DNA from: Flavobacteriales bacterium UBA720
GTDB taxonomy: Bacteria; Bacteroidota; Bacteroidia; Flavobacteriales; Weeksellaceae
DNA: 64,000 bases
Reading direction: 5' to 3'
Assembly (NCBI GenBank): GCA_002297505.1
Contig: DBLQ01000012.1
Coordinates: 43,130-107,129 of the forward strand
Shown here: positions 43,325 through 51,259 of the stretch, piece by piece
How the letters are laid out: each line of letters opens with the position of its first letter
Numbering within the stretch: the first letter of the stretch is position 1
The notes under the pieces: model-generated
What the model saw: the letters and a program-made list of their open reading frames with translations, nothing else
Told to the model about the DNA's origin: nothing
The model's database searches: none
Program-made: the position numbers and the translations under genes

Positions 43325-43813
43325 TCACTTCTCCAATAAATTTCTCATTTTCTCTACAAAAACGTAAGCTGCAGGGCAAATGAGCGTGTTTTTGAGCGTC
43401 AGATTATTGATCTGATAAATTTTCTTCCTGTCTGTATGCGGATATTCCCGGCATGCTTTCGGACGGACTTCGTAAATGGAGCAGGTATTGTCATCGTTCA
43501 GGAAAAAACAGGGTAAGTTCTGCAGCACTTTATCATGATCTTCATCCACTCTCAGAAATCTGGCTTCAAAGTCAGCAGGTTTCATTCTCAGATGTTTGGA
43601 GATTCTCTCGATATCTTTTTCGGTGTAGAGTGGCCCGGCAGTTTTGCAGCAATTGGCACAGCGCAAGCAGTCGATCTCGCTAAAGGTTTCCTCATGTTTT
43701 TCTACCACCAGATAATCCAGATTTTTCGGTGGTTTTTTCTTCAGACCATCCAGAAATTTTTTATGTTCTTTCTGTTTCTGCTGCGCTTGCTTTTTATAGA
43801 AATCGAGATCCAT
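43325..43813 (-). CDS. YkgJ-like cysteine-cluster protein
   Basis: A 162-residue soluble protein with the CxxCxxCC cluster CLRCANCC (Cys49, 52, 55 and 56), then PCFFLNDDNTCSIYEVRPKACREYP. This is the YkgJ/zinc- or iron-chelating family (UPF0153-like), which probably binds Zn2+ or an Fe-S cluster through these cysteines. The precise reaction is unknown. N-terminal residues 5-30 are a charged, Lys/Gln-rich helix. Confidence 0.9.
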   Translation of the reverse strand: MDLDFYKKQAQQKQKEHKKFLDGLKKKPPKNLDYLVVEKHEETFSEIDCLRCANCCKTAGPLYTEKDIERISKHLRMKPADFEARFLRVDEDHDKVLQNLPCFFLNDDNTCSIYEVRPKACREYPHTDRKKIYQINNLTLKNTLICPAAYVFVEKMRNLLEK

Positions 43814-43908
43814 GGTGTAAAATTAATGGTTTTTTGCGAAAGCTAAAGTTATTCAATCATCAAGGGCATTATCTAAAAACCCCGTCGCTAAAAAGCAATG
43901 ATTGCAAA

Positions 43909-44855
43909 TTACGATTTCAGGCTGACGCGCTCATAAGTATTAATCGCATCCAGGTTGAGCACAGTAACGGTATTGGCTTTATCTGGTTGATACATCTTGA
44001 CAAATTTAGCACCGTATACAATCTCGTCCGAAGTGTAGCTCGTTCTCTGGAAAACCTCACTGGAAAAACACTATCAAATGCTTTGACATGTGCAATGATC
44101 TCAATATCGGTATGTTCCAAATCCTCTTGCGTAAGACCATAAAAAGGTGAACTCTCATCAATCTGATGAACCACGGTCCAGCTCAGGATCAGGGATGTGA
44201 TGCTGTGCAGTTCCAGTTTCAGGTTGTAAAAAGAACTTTTGGGTTCGCCATTTTCAATGGTTTCAAAAGTGGCCAGTACCGTGACGGAAGCATTGGTGAG
44301 CGATGTGTTTTTGAAAGGTGCCATTCTGAACATCAGTGCAGTTTTATCCTTGTAGGGCGCTATCAGTGCATTGCCACTGAAACTGAGAAAGGCACGCGGC
44401 CTGGAAAATCTACCGTAAAACAAACCGGTAGCGATGGCAAAAGCGAGCAAACCGAGAAAGGCCTCAAACGTTGCAACCAAACTCGCCATAAAACCTACCG
44501 GCGCTATTCTTCCGTAGCCCACCGTTGTAAAAGTCTGCGAACTGAAGAAGAAAACATCTGTAAACTCATTCAGCGGGTCACTTTGGTCAATGCCTGTGAG
44601 ATGTTCTATCCCAATGGAATAGTAGACAATGGCGAAAAACAGGTTGACCACGATATACACCGCCACCAGAAGTCCGATAAACTGCCATCTTTTAAGATCC
44701 AGCATGGTATGGTACCAGCTGTAACGGTTCAGGATGTTGATCCCTTTTTTCCGGATGTTGGGCTGTCCGTCCTTATTGATAAATCTGCCGGAAAAATTAT
44801 CGCCGTAACCGGTATCTTTGGTTGATTTTAATCTGGAAAAACTGAGTTTTGACAT
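43909..44855 (-). pseudogene. Inward-rectifier K+ channel (KirBac-like), frameshifted near the 3' end
   Basis: The protein has two membrane helices and the selectivity filter TVGYG (111-115), then a cytoplasmic Kir domain with SFSGNALIAPYKDKTALMFRM. KirBac channels conduct K+ inward and form tetramers. The continuous frame ends at 43917 with an unlike tail after VKAFDSVF. One base missing in the A-run at 44064-44068 (plus strand) would restore SSEVFQRTSYTSDEIVYGAKFVKM and continue to a TAA at 43909, which is the expected family end. So about 50 C-terminal residues are out of frame. It could be a true mutation or a homopolymer sequencing error. Confidence 0.82.
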
Positions 44856-44883
44856 AATCGCAAATTTACATTTTAAATTGACT

Positions 44884-44891
44884 TAATTTTG
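44884..44891 (+). promoter_or_regulatory. -7 box (TAATTTTG) for the globin gene
   Basis: Perfect TAnnTTTG, then TACC and ATG at 44896: leaderless spacing. Confidence 0.6.
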
Positions 44892-44895
44892 TACC

Positions 44896-45279
44896 ATGCA
44901 AGACATTGAAACCAGGAAAGACGTAGAATTTCTAGTCGGCACGTTTTATCAGGCGGTTATCCGCGATGATATGATCGGTTTTTTCTTCACGGATATTGCC
45001 AGAATAGACCTTAGCCAGCATCTGCCGAAAATGTATAATTTCTGGGAAAGCATCCTGCTGGGAAATCCTGTTTATGAAGGTAATCCGATGCGTGTCCACT
45101 TCCCGATCAATGACGTTGTAGCGCTGGAAGACAAGCACTTCAACCGCTGGCTGCAGATCTGGGAGAAAACCGTACACGACCACTTTGAAGGTCATAATGC
45201 TGAAACTGCTATCACGCGTGCGCTGAACATTGCACGGATCATGAGCTATAAAATGCAGAACGCGAGAAATCACGGGTAA
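44896..45279 (+). CDS. Group III truncated hemoglobin
   Basis: A 127-residue globin with the group III pattern: FLVGTFYQAVIRDDMIGFFF, HLPKMYNFWESILLG and VHFPINDVVALEDKHFNRWLQIW, in which the His of the last segment is the likely proximal heme ligand. Group III globins bind O2 or NO; roles in flavobacteria are not settled. It is divergent from the channel gene, 40 bp apart. Confidence 0.93.
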   Translation: MQDIETRKDVEFLVGTFYQAVIRDDMIGFFFTDIARIDLSQHLPKMYNFWESILLGNPVYEGNPMRVHFPINDVVALEDKHFNRWLQIWEKTVHDHFEGHNAETAITRALNIARIMSYKMQNARNHG

Positions 45280-45310
45280 AACGGTACGGAACCTGGAACA
45301 TCTCTGCAGC

Positions 45311-45436
45311 CCGGCCTGAGTGGAGCTCTTTTTCTGTTATTGCGATGCCGCCGAGATTTTCTTGTGACCTAAACTTCGTCGCAATAACAGAAAAAAGCGG
45401 GAACGGAGGACGGAAATAGCTGCCCTAAAAATTAGG
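45311..45436. repeat. Long intergenic inverted-repeat element
   Basis: A 17 bp perfect inverted repeat, TTTTTCTGTTATTGCGA at 45329-45345 and TCGCAATAACAGAAAAA at 45379-45395, with a 33 nt loop. It is followed by GCGGGAACGGAGGACGGAAA, TAGCTGCC and a small hairpin CCCTAAAAATTAGGG (45423-45437). It lies between the globin gene and the convergent DUF6122-like gene. I recall similar elements between genes in Chryseobacterium; it may be a mobile palindrome or a structured RNA. Confidence 0.65.
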
Positions 45437-45478
45437 GTAAATCGCCACGGGACGCTGTCTGAAGCTTAGATTACAAGC

Positions 45479-45817
45479 TTAGAGATGGCGCAACTGGCAA
45501 TCGATCCAGTCCGTGAGCATGTGAAAAAGCAAGCCGACGCCCATCATTCTCGGAATACGTCTGAAAAACAACAGCAGAACATACACACCCATGGCCCAAT
45601 AGGTGTGAAGCGGATGAAAATTGATGCTGCAGCGGTCCGGCGCAAAAATGGGCGTGCTGAGCAGATGATCGGCATCTACAAGCATGGTCGCCAGCATCAC
45701 AAAATAGGCTTGTTTCCAATTTTTCCTGAAAAACACATAGGCTAAAATGACCGGAAAGCAAAAGTGCAACCCGTAATGGATGATATTCTGGAGTGAAAAA
45801 ACGTCGGAAAAAGTCAT
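45479..45817 (-). CDS. DUF6122-like small membrane protein
   Basis: A 112-residue protein with three or four membrane helices. Conserved-looking acidic and His residues occur at HYGLHFCFP, MLVDADHLLSTP, NFHPLHTYW and HMLTDWID, a pattern like the YdjM-type membrane metal-dependent hydrolases. It is last in a minus-strand run of exported-protein genes, 4 bp after the previous gene. Function unknown. Confidence 0.75.
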   Translation of the reverse strand: MTFSDVFSLQNIIHYGLHFCFPVILAYVFFRKNWKQAYFVMLATMLVDADHLLSTPIFAPDRCSINFHPLHTYWAMGVYVLLLFFRRIPRMMGVGLLFHMLTDWIDCQLRHL

Positions 45818-45821
45818 GAAA

Positions 45822-47042
45822 TCAGCGTAATATGAGCGGTGTCTGGCTATTTTTGAATTTTAGTTTTAAGGTGTAATAATCTGCGCCATTGCCGTAGTAA
45901 AGATAATCCAAATCCTTTACTGTAGCAGCTGCAGATCTTGAAAAAGAGCCAACGAGCCCTGTCAGAAGGCTGCTGTTTCTCAGAAACAGATAGTTTGCTG
46001 ATGGTTCCGAGACTGGCTGAACCGACTTCCCTACCGACGTTACAATTATTTGACTGCTTGTGATTTCTGTACTGTTGGGCTGAAACGGAATGGCCGTGAA
46101 TTGATTCTGCGGATTGATCCATTGTATTTTTTTGAAATAGGTCTGCAATAACAGCGGATCTTCGGACATGAAACTGATCCGATAATTGGGCTTTACCAGT
46201 TTCTGGTAACGCACTGTTTCCACCTCATTAAAATTCTCATCATAGCTGTAGGTCACCACTTTATCATTCACTTCTTCCAGTGTGCTGCCTCCGGATACGG
46301 CGTTGATCTTAACAGAATCAGGAATGTTTTGATTTAATATTTTCGCAGCGATCTTCACATTTTTTTCATCAAGCCGGAACTGGAGGAAAGGGACATTTTG
46401 AAATTTTTCGATTTTGGCAGATGACAGATCATTCACGGTTTTACTTTTGATTTCCAAACTGTTATCCTGAATATAAATTCCGAATTTATGGATTTTCCCT
46501 GGTCCAAAATAAGAAAGGCTCGCAACGGAATTGTTGATTAAATTATTGGCAAACAAGGTCTGCATTTTCGATTTTAGAATCCACTCGCCTTTAATATCAA
46601 ATTCGGAATTCGAAAATCCGAAAATGCATCTGGCATCAGAAACTTTAACTGAAATTTCGTCTTTCTTATAAACGTTCTTTTGAATTGTTTTAAAACCATT
46701 TTCTGTAAGGAAACGGACAAGTGCCGGACGATCTTTCACCTTCAACACGCAATACCATTGGGCAAAGCTGGTATCTTTCAGATGAAAAATCTGGATAAAA
46801 TCCGGAATCTCGACACCGGCCCTCTTGAGTTGAATCTTCTGTCCCCGCTTTCTGAACCATTGGGAAGGATGCTTCAGCCAGGAAAAAATATATTGTTCTT
46901 TAACTTCTTTGACATCAATCAAAATCAAGGCATCGGTTCCATAAGGGACCATTTTCAGATCTCTGTCTTTGAGTGACCAGAAAAAATAGCCGGCACCGAC
47001 TGCCGCAATGACAAGCATCGCAATTAAGATCCTTATTTTCAT
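45822..47042 (-). CDS. Large anchored/exported protein of unknown function
   Basis: A 406-residue protein with an N-terminal signal anchor (IRILIAMLVIAAVGAGYFFW) and a large exported part. It contains VTYSYDENFNEVETVRYQKL then VKPNYRISFMSED, which parallels YTDYEYDENYNSKEVKKLKD then VVTPDFTFAFATE in the preceding ORF (47043-47813). The two are therefore probably distant paralogues. Its ATG directly follows the TAG of that ORF, so they are translated as one operon. No catalytic motif is visible. Confidence 0.75.
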   Translation of the reverse strand: MKIRILIAMLVIAAVGAGYFFWSLKDRDLKMVPYGTDALILIDVKEVKEQYIFSWLKHPSQWFRKRGQKIQLKRAGVEIPDFIQIFHLKDTSFAQWYCVLKVKDRPALVRFLTENGFKTIQKNVYKKDEISVKVSDARCIFGFSNSEFDIKGEWILKSKMQTLFANNLINNSVASLSYFGPGKIHKFGIYIQDNSLEIKSKTVNDLSSAKIEKFQNVPFLQFRLDEKNVKIAAKILNQNIPDSVKINAVSGGSTLEEVNDKVVTYSYDENFNEVETVRYQKLVKPNYRISFMSEDPLLLQTYFKKIQWINPQNQFTAIPFQPNSTEITSSQIIVTSVGKSVQPVSEPSANYLFLRNSSLLTGLVGSFSRSAAATVKDLDYLYYGNGADYYTLKLKFKNSQTPLILR

Positions 47043-47813
47043 CTACAAAGCGACGGTTTTTGCGGCGTTCATTTTCATTACATCACGGCAAACATCAAAG
47101 AAATACATCAGGCTATTCGCAGATGACGTAGGCGTGGTGTAAATAATTTCGGTTTCGATGCTTCCGTTTTTCGGCTCAGATCTGAATTCCAGATCGCCCA
47201 TATTCTTTCTGAGGAAGTCCAAAGAATCCTTTTTCAGACTGGTTTTGAACTCCTGTTCCAGACCATTCAGGAAGCGCCGCATATCCAGCCTGCCGGACAA
47301 TGGATATCTGGCGGCATCTTTGGCAAGTTTTTCCGTGACTGAAGACTGCTTTTGCGCCAAGAGATTGGAAGGTGAGGTGGTGAGCAATACCATTCCATCC
47401 TTCACGGTGAAGCACAGCTGATCAAAAAAGACATTACTCTTGGCATCGTCCCGGAAAAAATAGAGGTCGCCATTCTTCACAAACTTCTGCGCCAATTCTT
47501 TTCGTGAAGTGAGGACGTCAAAGACCTTTTTCCAGTACTTTTCATTTTCCGTAGCAAAAGCGAACGTAAAATCCGGCGTCACCACATCTTTTAATTTTTT
47601 GACTTCCTTGCTGTTATAATTTTCGTCATATTCATAATCGGTGTATTCTACTTTTTTGCTGCTCAGTTCGTTAAGCACAAAAATGCCGTTGCCCGGGGCG
47701 ATCTCTGCAATTGCCTTCTCGTCCAGCGCAATCTTCACCGTTTCCAGCACCAGTTCCAGCTCTTTTTGATAATTGGTTTGATCTGCAGACCGATTGCTGA
47801 ATAAACTGTACAT
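47043..47813 (-). CDS. C-terminal part of a split exported protein
   Basis: A 256-residue frame starting MYSLFSNRSADQTNY. It has no signal peptide and is exactly in frame with the upstream ORF, which ends with TAA at 47829-47831; reading through that codon gives LNLDG-stop-KYFDLMYSLF without any other break. I therefore read it as the second part of a roughly 677-residue protein cut by a nonsense mutation. If expressed alone from ATG 47813 it would stay in the cytoplasm. Confidence 0.65.
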   Translation of the reverse strand: MYSLFSNRSADQTNYQKELELVLETVKIALDEKAIAEIAPGNGIFVLNELSSKKVEYTDYEYDENYNSKEVKKLKDVVTPDFTFAFATENEKYWKKVFDVLTSRKELAQKFVKNGDLYFFRDDAKSNVFFDQLCFTVKDGMVLLTTSPSNLLAQKQSSVTEKLAKDAARYPLSGRLDMRRFLNGLEQEFKTSLKKDSLDFLRKNMGDLEFRSEPKNGSIETEIIYTTPTSSANSLMYFFDVCRDVMKMNAAKTVAL

Positions 47814-47828
47814 CAGATCAAAATATTT

Positions 47829-49076
47829 TTAACCATCCAGATTCAGGGCATAATAACCGATGCTATTATCTTGGATGAGCGCCGTGAGTTTCCTATTCTT
47901 TTTACCTCTGTAAACCGCCGACACATGATTTTGAATATCTGCATCTTTATGCTGATAATTGCTTACCAGGCGAACTTTGCTCTTCTCAAAATAAAGATTA
48001 TAAAAGGTGTTCGAGTCATAAAAATTCTGGAGTAATCCGGACAATTTCCGCGGACCAAGCATTTTTTTATAAACGCCATTTTGAAAAATTTCGGAAGAAT
48101 TGAGGTACGCAAAAACATCGGCTTTATCATCTTTAAAGTTGATGAGCGCTTTCGGGATGTCGAATTCGCCCGACGTATCGAAGTAGCGGTCAAAATCCAG
48201 CTCGGCCAGTGATCGGACAATTTTGAAATCTTCAGCTTTGATGGAGTCGAGCTTTTTCTGGTAGGCCGCGTCCTCGGCTTCTTCGTCATATTCTTCGGTT
48301 GGTTTCGCAGACGCCACTTCATCGGTTTCCGTAGCTTCGGTTTTCTGATCTTCTGGGTAGCGGTGGTGTTTTTCAAGATACTTTATATCCTTCTGCAGTT
48401 GAGCGATGGTCTGCTGATGTTCCTTGATGTCATCTTTCTGATATTGGATTTCGTCTTTCAGGTATTGGATTTCGTCCTTGTAATTGAAAGGCTTTGCAGT
48501 ATCGCTCCATGTTGAATCCATCGCCACAATCGAATCGGAAGCTATGGTAACAGAATCCATAGCCACCGCGATGCTGTCCTGGTCATACCATGGCTCTACC
48601 TTCAAGGTCTTGGTGTAAGAAATGAGCGTCATCACCGCTTTCTTATCATTCCACGCCACGAAGGATTCGTCATTCAGATGGACATAGGAATAATTGTTCT
48701 TTTTTGTCACTTCCAAATCCTTCTTGGCAGAGGTGTTGAGAAAATCCAAAAATTTTCCCGGGTCATCCAAAGCCAGATGTGCGGTGTAAGTTTTTACCGT
48801 ATCGTTGAAAGTCGCGTAGTGGTATTGTCTAAGAACCTTGCTGACGCCGGTGTCAGAGAAGTCTTTCCAAGTCGGCTTTTCAACTTCATTCTTGTTAAGA
48901 TCCTGAAGAATTGGATTCAATATCTGCCAGTCGGCCTTGTCGTTCAGCTGCTTTGTGTTGACTTCCATGTAGAAAATTACATTTGCCGGAACCTGGATCT
49001 TTTTCTGTGCCATTAGAAAAGTGGACATCAGTAAAAACAAAAGGACAACGATGGATTTTAGCGTATTGGTTTTCAT
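47829..49076 (-). CDS. N-terminal part of a split exported protein
   Basis: A 415-residue protein with a signal peptide (SIVVLLFLLMSTFLMAQ). The exported part has a domain to about residue 190, then a coiled coil (about 198-238) with the tandem KDEIQYLKDEIQYQKDDI, an acidic linker rich in Glu, and a second domain. The frame ends at a TAA after YYALNLDG, and the same frame continues past it as 47043-47813. It lies 17 bp after the lipoprotein gene 49094-49765. Family not recognised. Confidence 0.7.
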   Translation of the reverse strand: MKTNTLKSIVVLLFLLMSTFLMAQKKIQVPANVIFYMEVNTKQLNDKADWQILNPILQDLNKNEVEKPTWKDFSDTGVSKVLRQYHYATFNDTVKTYTAHLALDDPGKFLDFLNTSAKKDLEVTKKNNYSYVHLNDESFVAWNDKKAVMTLISYTKTLKVEPWYDQDSIAVAMDSVTIASDSIVAMDSTWSDTAKPFNYKDEIQYLKDEIQYQKDDIKEHQQTIAQLQKDIKYLEKHHRYPEDQKTEATETDEVASAKPTEEYDEEAEDAAYQKKLDSIKAEDFKIVRSLAELDFDRYFDTSGEFDIPKALINFKDDKADVFAYLNSSEIFQNGVYKKMLGPRKLSGLLQNFYDSNTFYNLYFEKSKVRLVSNYQHKDADIQNHVSAVYRGKKNRKLTALIQDNSIGYYALNLDG

Positions 49077-49093
49077 AAAGTTATGATCGTTTT

Positions 49094-49765
49094 TTATTGT
49101 AATTGAACCGTGTTCTGAACCTGTTTCTTTTGGTTGACGAAATCCAGAATGGTTCCGTCAAGTTTCAGGGCTTTTTTGTTCGGCGAAATTGCGTAAGCGT
49201 TGCTGGACTGTGACTTGATCATCCTTTCCAACTGAATGATGGACGTGTAAGTTGCGTTAGCAATAACATCCTTTTCTGTTTTGTCCAGTTTTTCGTACTC
49301 GTTTTTGAACGTGCCTAATTTGTTGCGGATCAGTACTTTGGCAGCCACATCGTAACTGTACAGCTGAGTCGGCACCATTTTCCCGATGACATTTTTAGCC
49401 TTCAACTGTTGCAAACCGGCGTTAATATTTTCGATTTTGCTGAAATTACAACTTAGTTTGATGATATAATTTTCAGCATCAAAAGATGTTTTTACATTGC
49501 TGATCCCCGGCACGGTTTTTAATATGGCCGCCGCATCATTCAGTTTTTTATCAATTTCGGCTTTCTTCGGTACTTTTTTGCCGTTGACAGTTTCCATTTT
49601 CGAAATCGACTGCAGGCGCGTTTTGCTTTTGCTCGCGTTCAGAATCACGGCATATTCTCCCCTGCCATCGGATTTCAGACTCACCTTTTCTATGATGTCA
49701 AAACAGCTTGTAAGCATCAGAAATACAATCAATAAAGCCAAATATTTTATAACTTTCATCATCAT
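49094..49765 (-). CDS. Hypothetical lipoprotein
   Basis: A 223-residue protein with a lipoprotein signal: MKVIKYLALLIVFLMLTSC, lipidated Cys at about residue 21. The mature part is a mixed alpha/beta, lysine-rich protein with SLKSDGRGEYAVILNASKS and a repeat-like pair of helices. It starts the run of exported-protein genes down to 45479, so these proteins may form one envelope system. The start could be any of the first three Met codons. Function unknown. Confidence 0.75.
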   Translation of the reverse strand: MMMKVIKYLALLIVFLMLTSCFDIIEKVSLKSDGRGEYAVILNASKSKTRLQSISKMETVNGKKVPKKAEIDKKLNDAAAILKTVPGISNVKTSFDAENYIIKLSCNFSKIENINAGLQQLKAKNVIGKMVPTQLYSYDVAAKVLIRNKLGTFKNEYEKLDKTEKDVIANATYTSIIQLERMIKSQSSNAYAISPNKKALKLDGTILDFVNQKKQVQNTVQLQ

Positions 49766-49807
49766 TTTTTAATGGATTATTTTAAAACCTGATTATTTTT
49801 ATTTTAC

Positions 49808-50524
49808 CTAAATTTTTTCCTTCAAATAATGCGCTCTCTGCTGTACATCCAATTTTTCAATCGCATAGCGAAGGCAGGTTCTGGGCATATGTTTGTAATG
49901 AAGATCGAGAAAATCCAGCAGTTGCTGCTCATCCCTTTTTCCCATCTCGCGGAGCATCCAGCCGTTGGCTTTGTGCATCAGATCGTGCGGATGATTCAGA
50001 TTTTTCAAGGCTAATTCTTTCGTCAGTTTAAATTGTCCTTTTTTGATGTGGTACATGGTTCCGACAATAGCCATTCGCTTTTCCCACATACTGTCAGAAT
50101 CACAAAGCTTTTTTAGCACTTTAGAATCCTGATTTTCAAAACAGTACCGACCTAAAATCTTATAACACGACGTATCCACCAAATCCCAGTTGTTGATGTA
50201 TTTTGTATGATTCAAATAAAAATCGACAACTTCTTTTTGATGATCTTTATCTTTAGTGTTCTCGAATTTGTTAACGAGCATGTGCAAAGCCGTCAAGCGA
50301 TGTTCGTGGATTTTGGAAGACAATAATTCGCTCAATTCATTTAACGCAATCTTATTATAAAATTCTTTTGCAACGCTTCTTTGGTCTGGAACAGTTACGC
50401 CAATAAACAGATCGCCCTCGCCATATTCGCCTTTTCCGGTTTTGAAAAACTTGGGGAGGAATTCGGCTTTTTCTGGAACGGAGAGGATTTGAAGTGCATC
50501 AATGATTTGACCTGTAATACTCAC
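49808..50524 (-). CDS. DNA alkylation repair protein (AlkD-like)
   Basis: A 238-residue all-helical HEAT-like repeat protein. The motifs WDLVDTSCYKILGRY and MWEKRMAIVGTMYHIKKGQF match the AlkD family, in which Trp and Asp residues act in removing 3- and 7-alkylated purines. It starts with GTG at 50524. It may be the first gene of the operon of exported proteins, 42 bp upstream, or independent. Confidence 0.9.
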   Translation of the reverse strand: MSITGQIIDALQILSVPEKAEFLPKFFKTGKGEYGEGDLFIGVTVPDQRSVAKEFYNKIALNELSELLSSKIHEHRLTALHMLVNKFENTKDKDHQKEVVDFYLNHTKYINNWDLVDTSCYKILGRYCFENQDSKVLKKLCDSDSMWEKRMAIVGTMYHIKKGQFKLTKELALKNLNHPHDLMHKANGWMLREMGKRDEQQLLDFLDLHYKHMPRTCLRYAIEKLDVQQRAHYLKEKI

Positions 50525-50627
50525 GTTTTAATTTTATTAAATGGGATTATTTTCGATTAGCTGACGCTTTTCGTAAAGGTTATTTTCAAAAACTAAAAGA
50601 TAATGAAATCATACAAATCATTAAAAA

Positions 50628-51257
50628 TCATTTCAAATTTAATTGATTCTGAAACTCTTCAAGATACTTTGCCAAATGAAAACCATCCATCAAACCGTGG
50701 TGCGCCTCCACAGAAATCGGCAACATTTTTCGTCCATTCTTTTCTGAAAATTTCCCGAAGACAATTTTAGGAATTGATTCTTTTGCATCGAAATCCGTCG
50801 GATGAAGCAAACCTGTAAAACTCGTCCAAGGCATTGTCGAATGTCGAATATGATTCGGTGGCAATGCCTCGTTTCGGATTCTCAATCCTGTTGAATTTTG
50901 AACCGCATTAATTTCTTGTTGTAATTTCTGGTTAAATATTTGAAAATCATCAGAATACTCGAAATAAGAGAACCCAAAAGTGCCGTCATTTCTAGCAATC
51001 GTAGAACCAACGTGCACAACATCGAACGCTACAACTTCATCATTTACAATACGATAACTAAATTCCTCAACCGAATTAACGGCCTTCATGGACTTATGAA
51101 GATAGTGGGCAAAGAACGATTCACTATTTTCCTTAGCCAATGTATAAGTTTCGGTACAATCTACTTCGGTTACAACTCCGAAATACGGGCTTTTCATTCC
51201 GGAAAAAAATTCAAAATGCTCACCTCTTTTCCACGTCTTGACATCAATTATTCTCAT
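50628..51257 (-). CDS. Chloramphenicol acetyltransferase-like protein (CAT family)
   Basis: A 209-residue protein of the classical CAT fold. The catalytic motif HHGLMDG lies at about residues 186-192 (HHxxxDG), and FFAHYLHKSMKAVN and MPWTSFTG also fit the family. It transfers acetyl from acetyl-CoA to chloramphenicol or another hydroxylated compound. Chromosomal copies are common in flavobacteria and may be intrinsic resistance or unrelated metabolism. It starts 2 bp after the antiporter gene, forming an operon. Confidence 0.87.
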   Translation of the reverse strand: MRIIDVKTWKRGEHFEFFSGMKSPYFGVVTEVDCTETYTLAKENSESFFAHYLHKSMKAVNSVEEFSYRIVNDEVVAFDVVHVGSTIARNDGTFGFSYFEYSDDFQIFNQKLQQEINAVQNSTGLRIRNEALPPNHIRHSTMPWTSFTGLLHPTDFDAKESIPKIVFGKFSEKNGRKMLPISVEAHHGLMDGFHLAKYLEEFQNQLNLK

Positions 51258-51259
51258 GG

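Noticed and set aside
44166..44825. 219-residue open frame on the plus strand
   Set aside because: Antisense to the KirBac gene.
45471..45761. 96-residue open frame on the minus strand
   Set aside because: Different frame of the DUF6122-like gene; the other frame has a sensible membrane protein.
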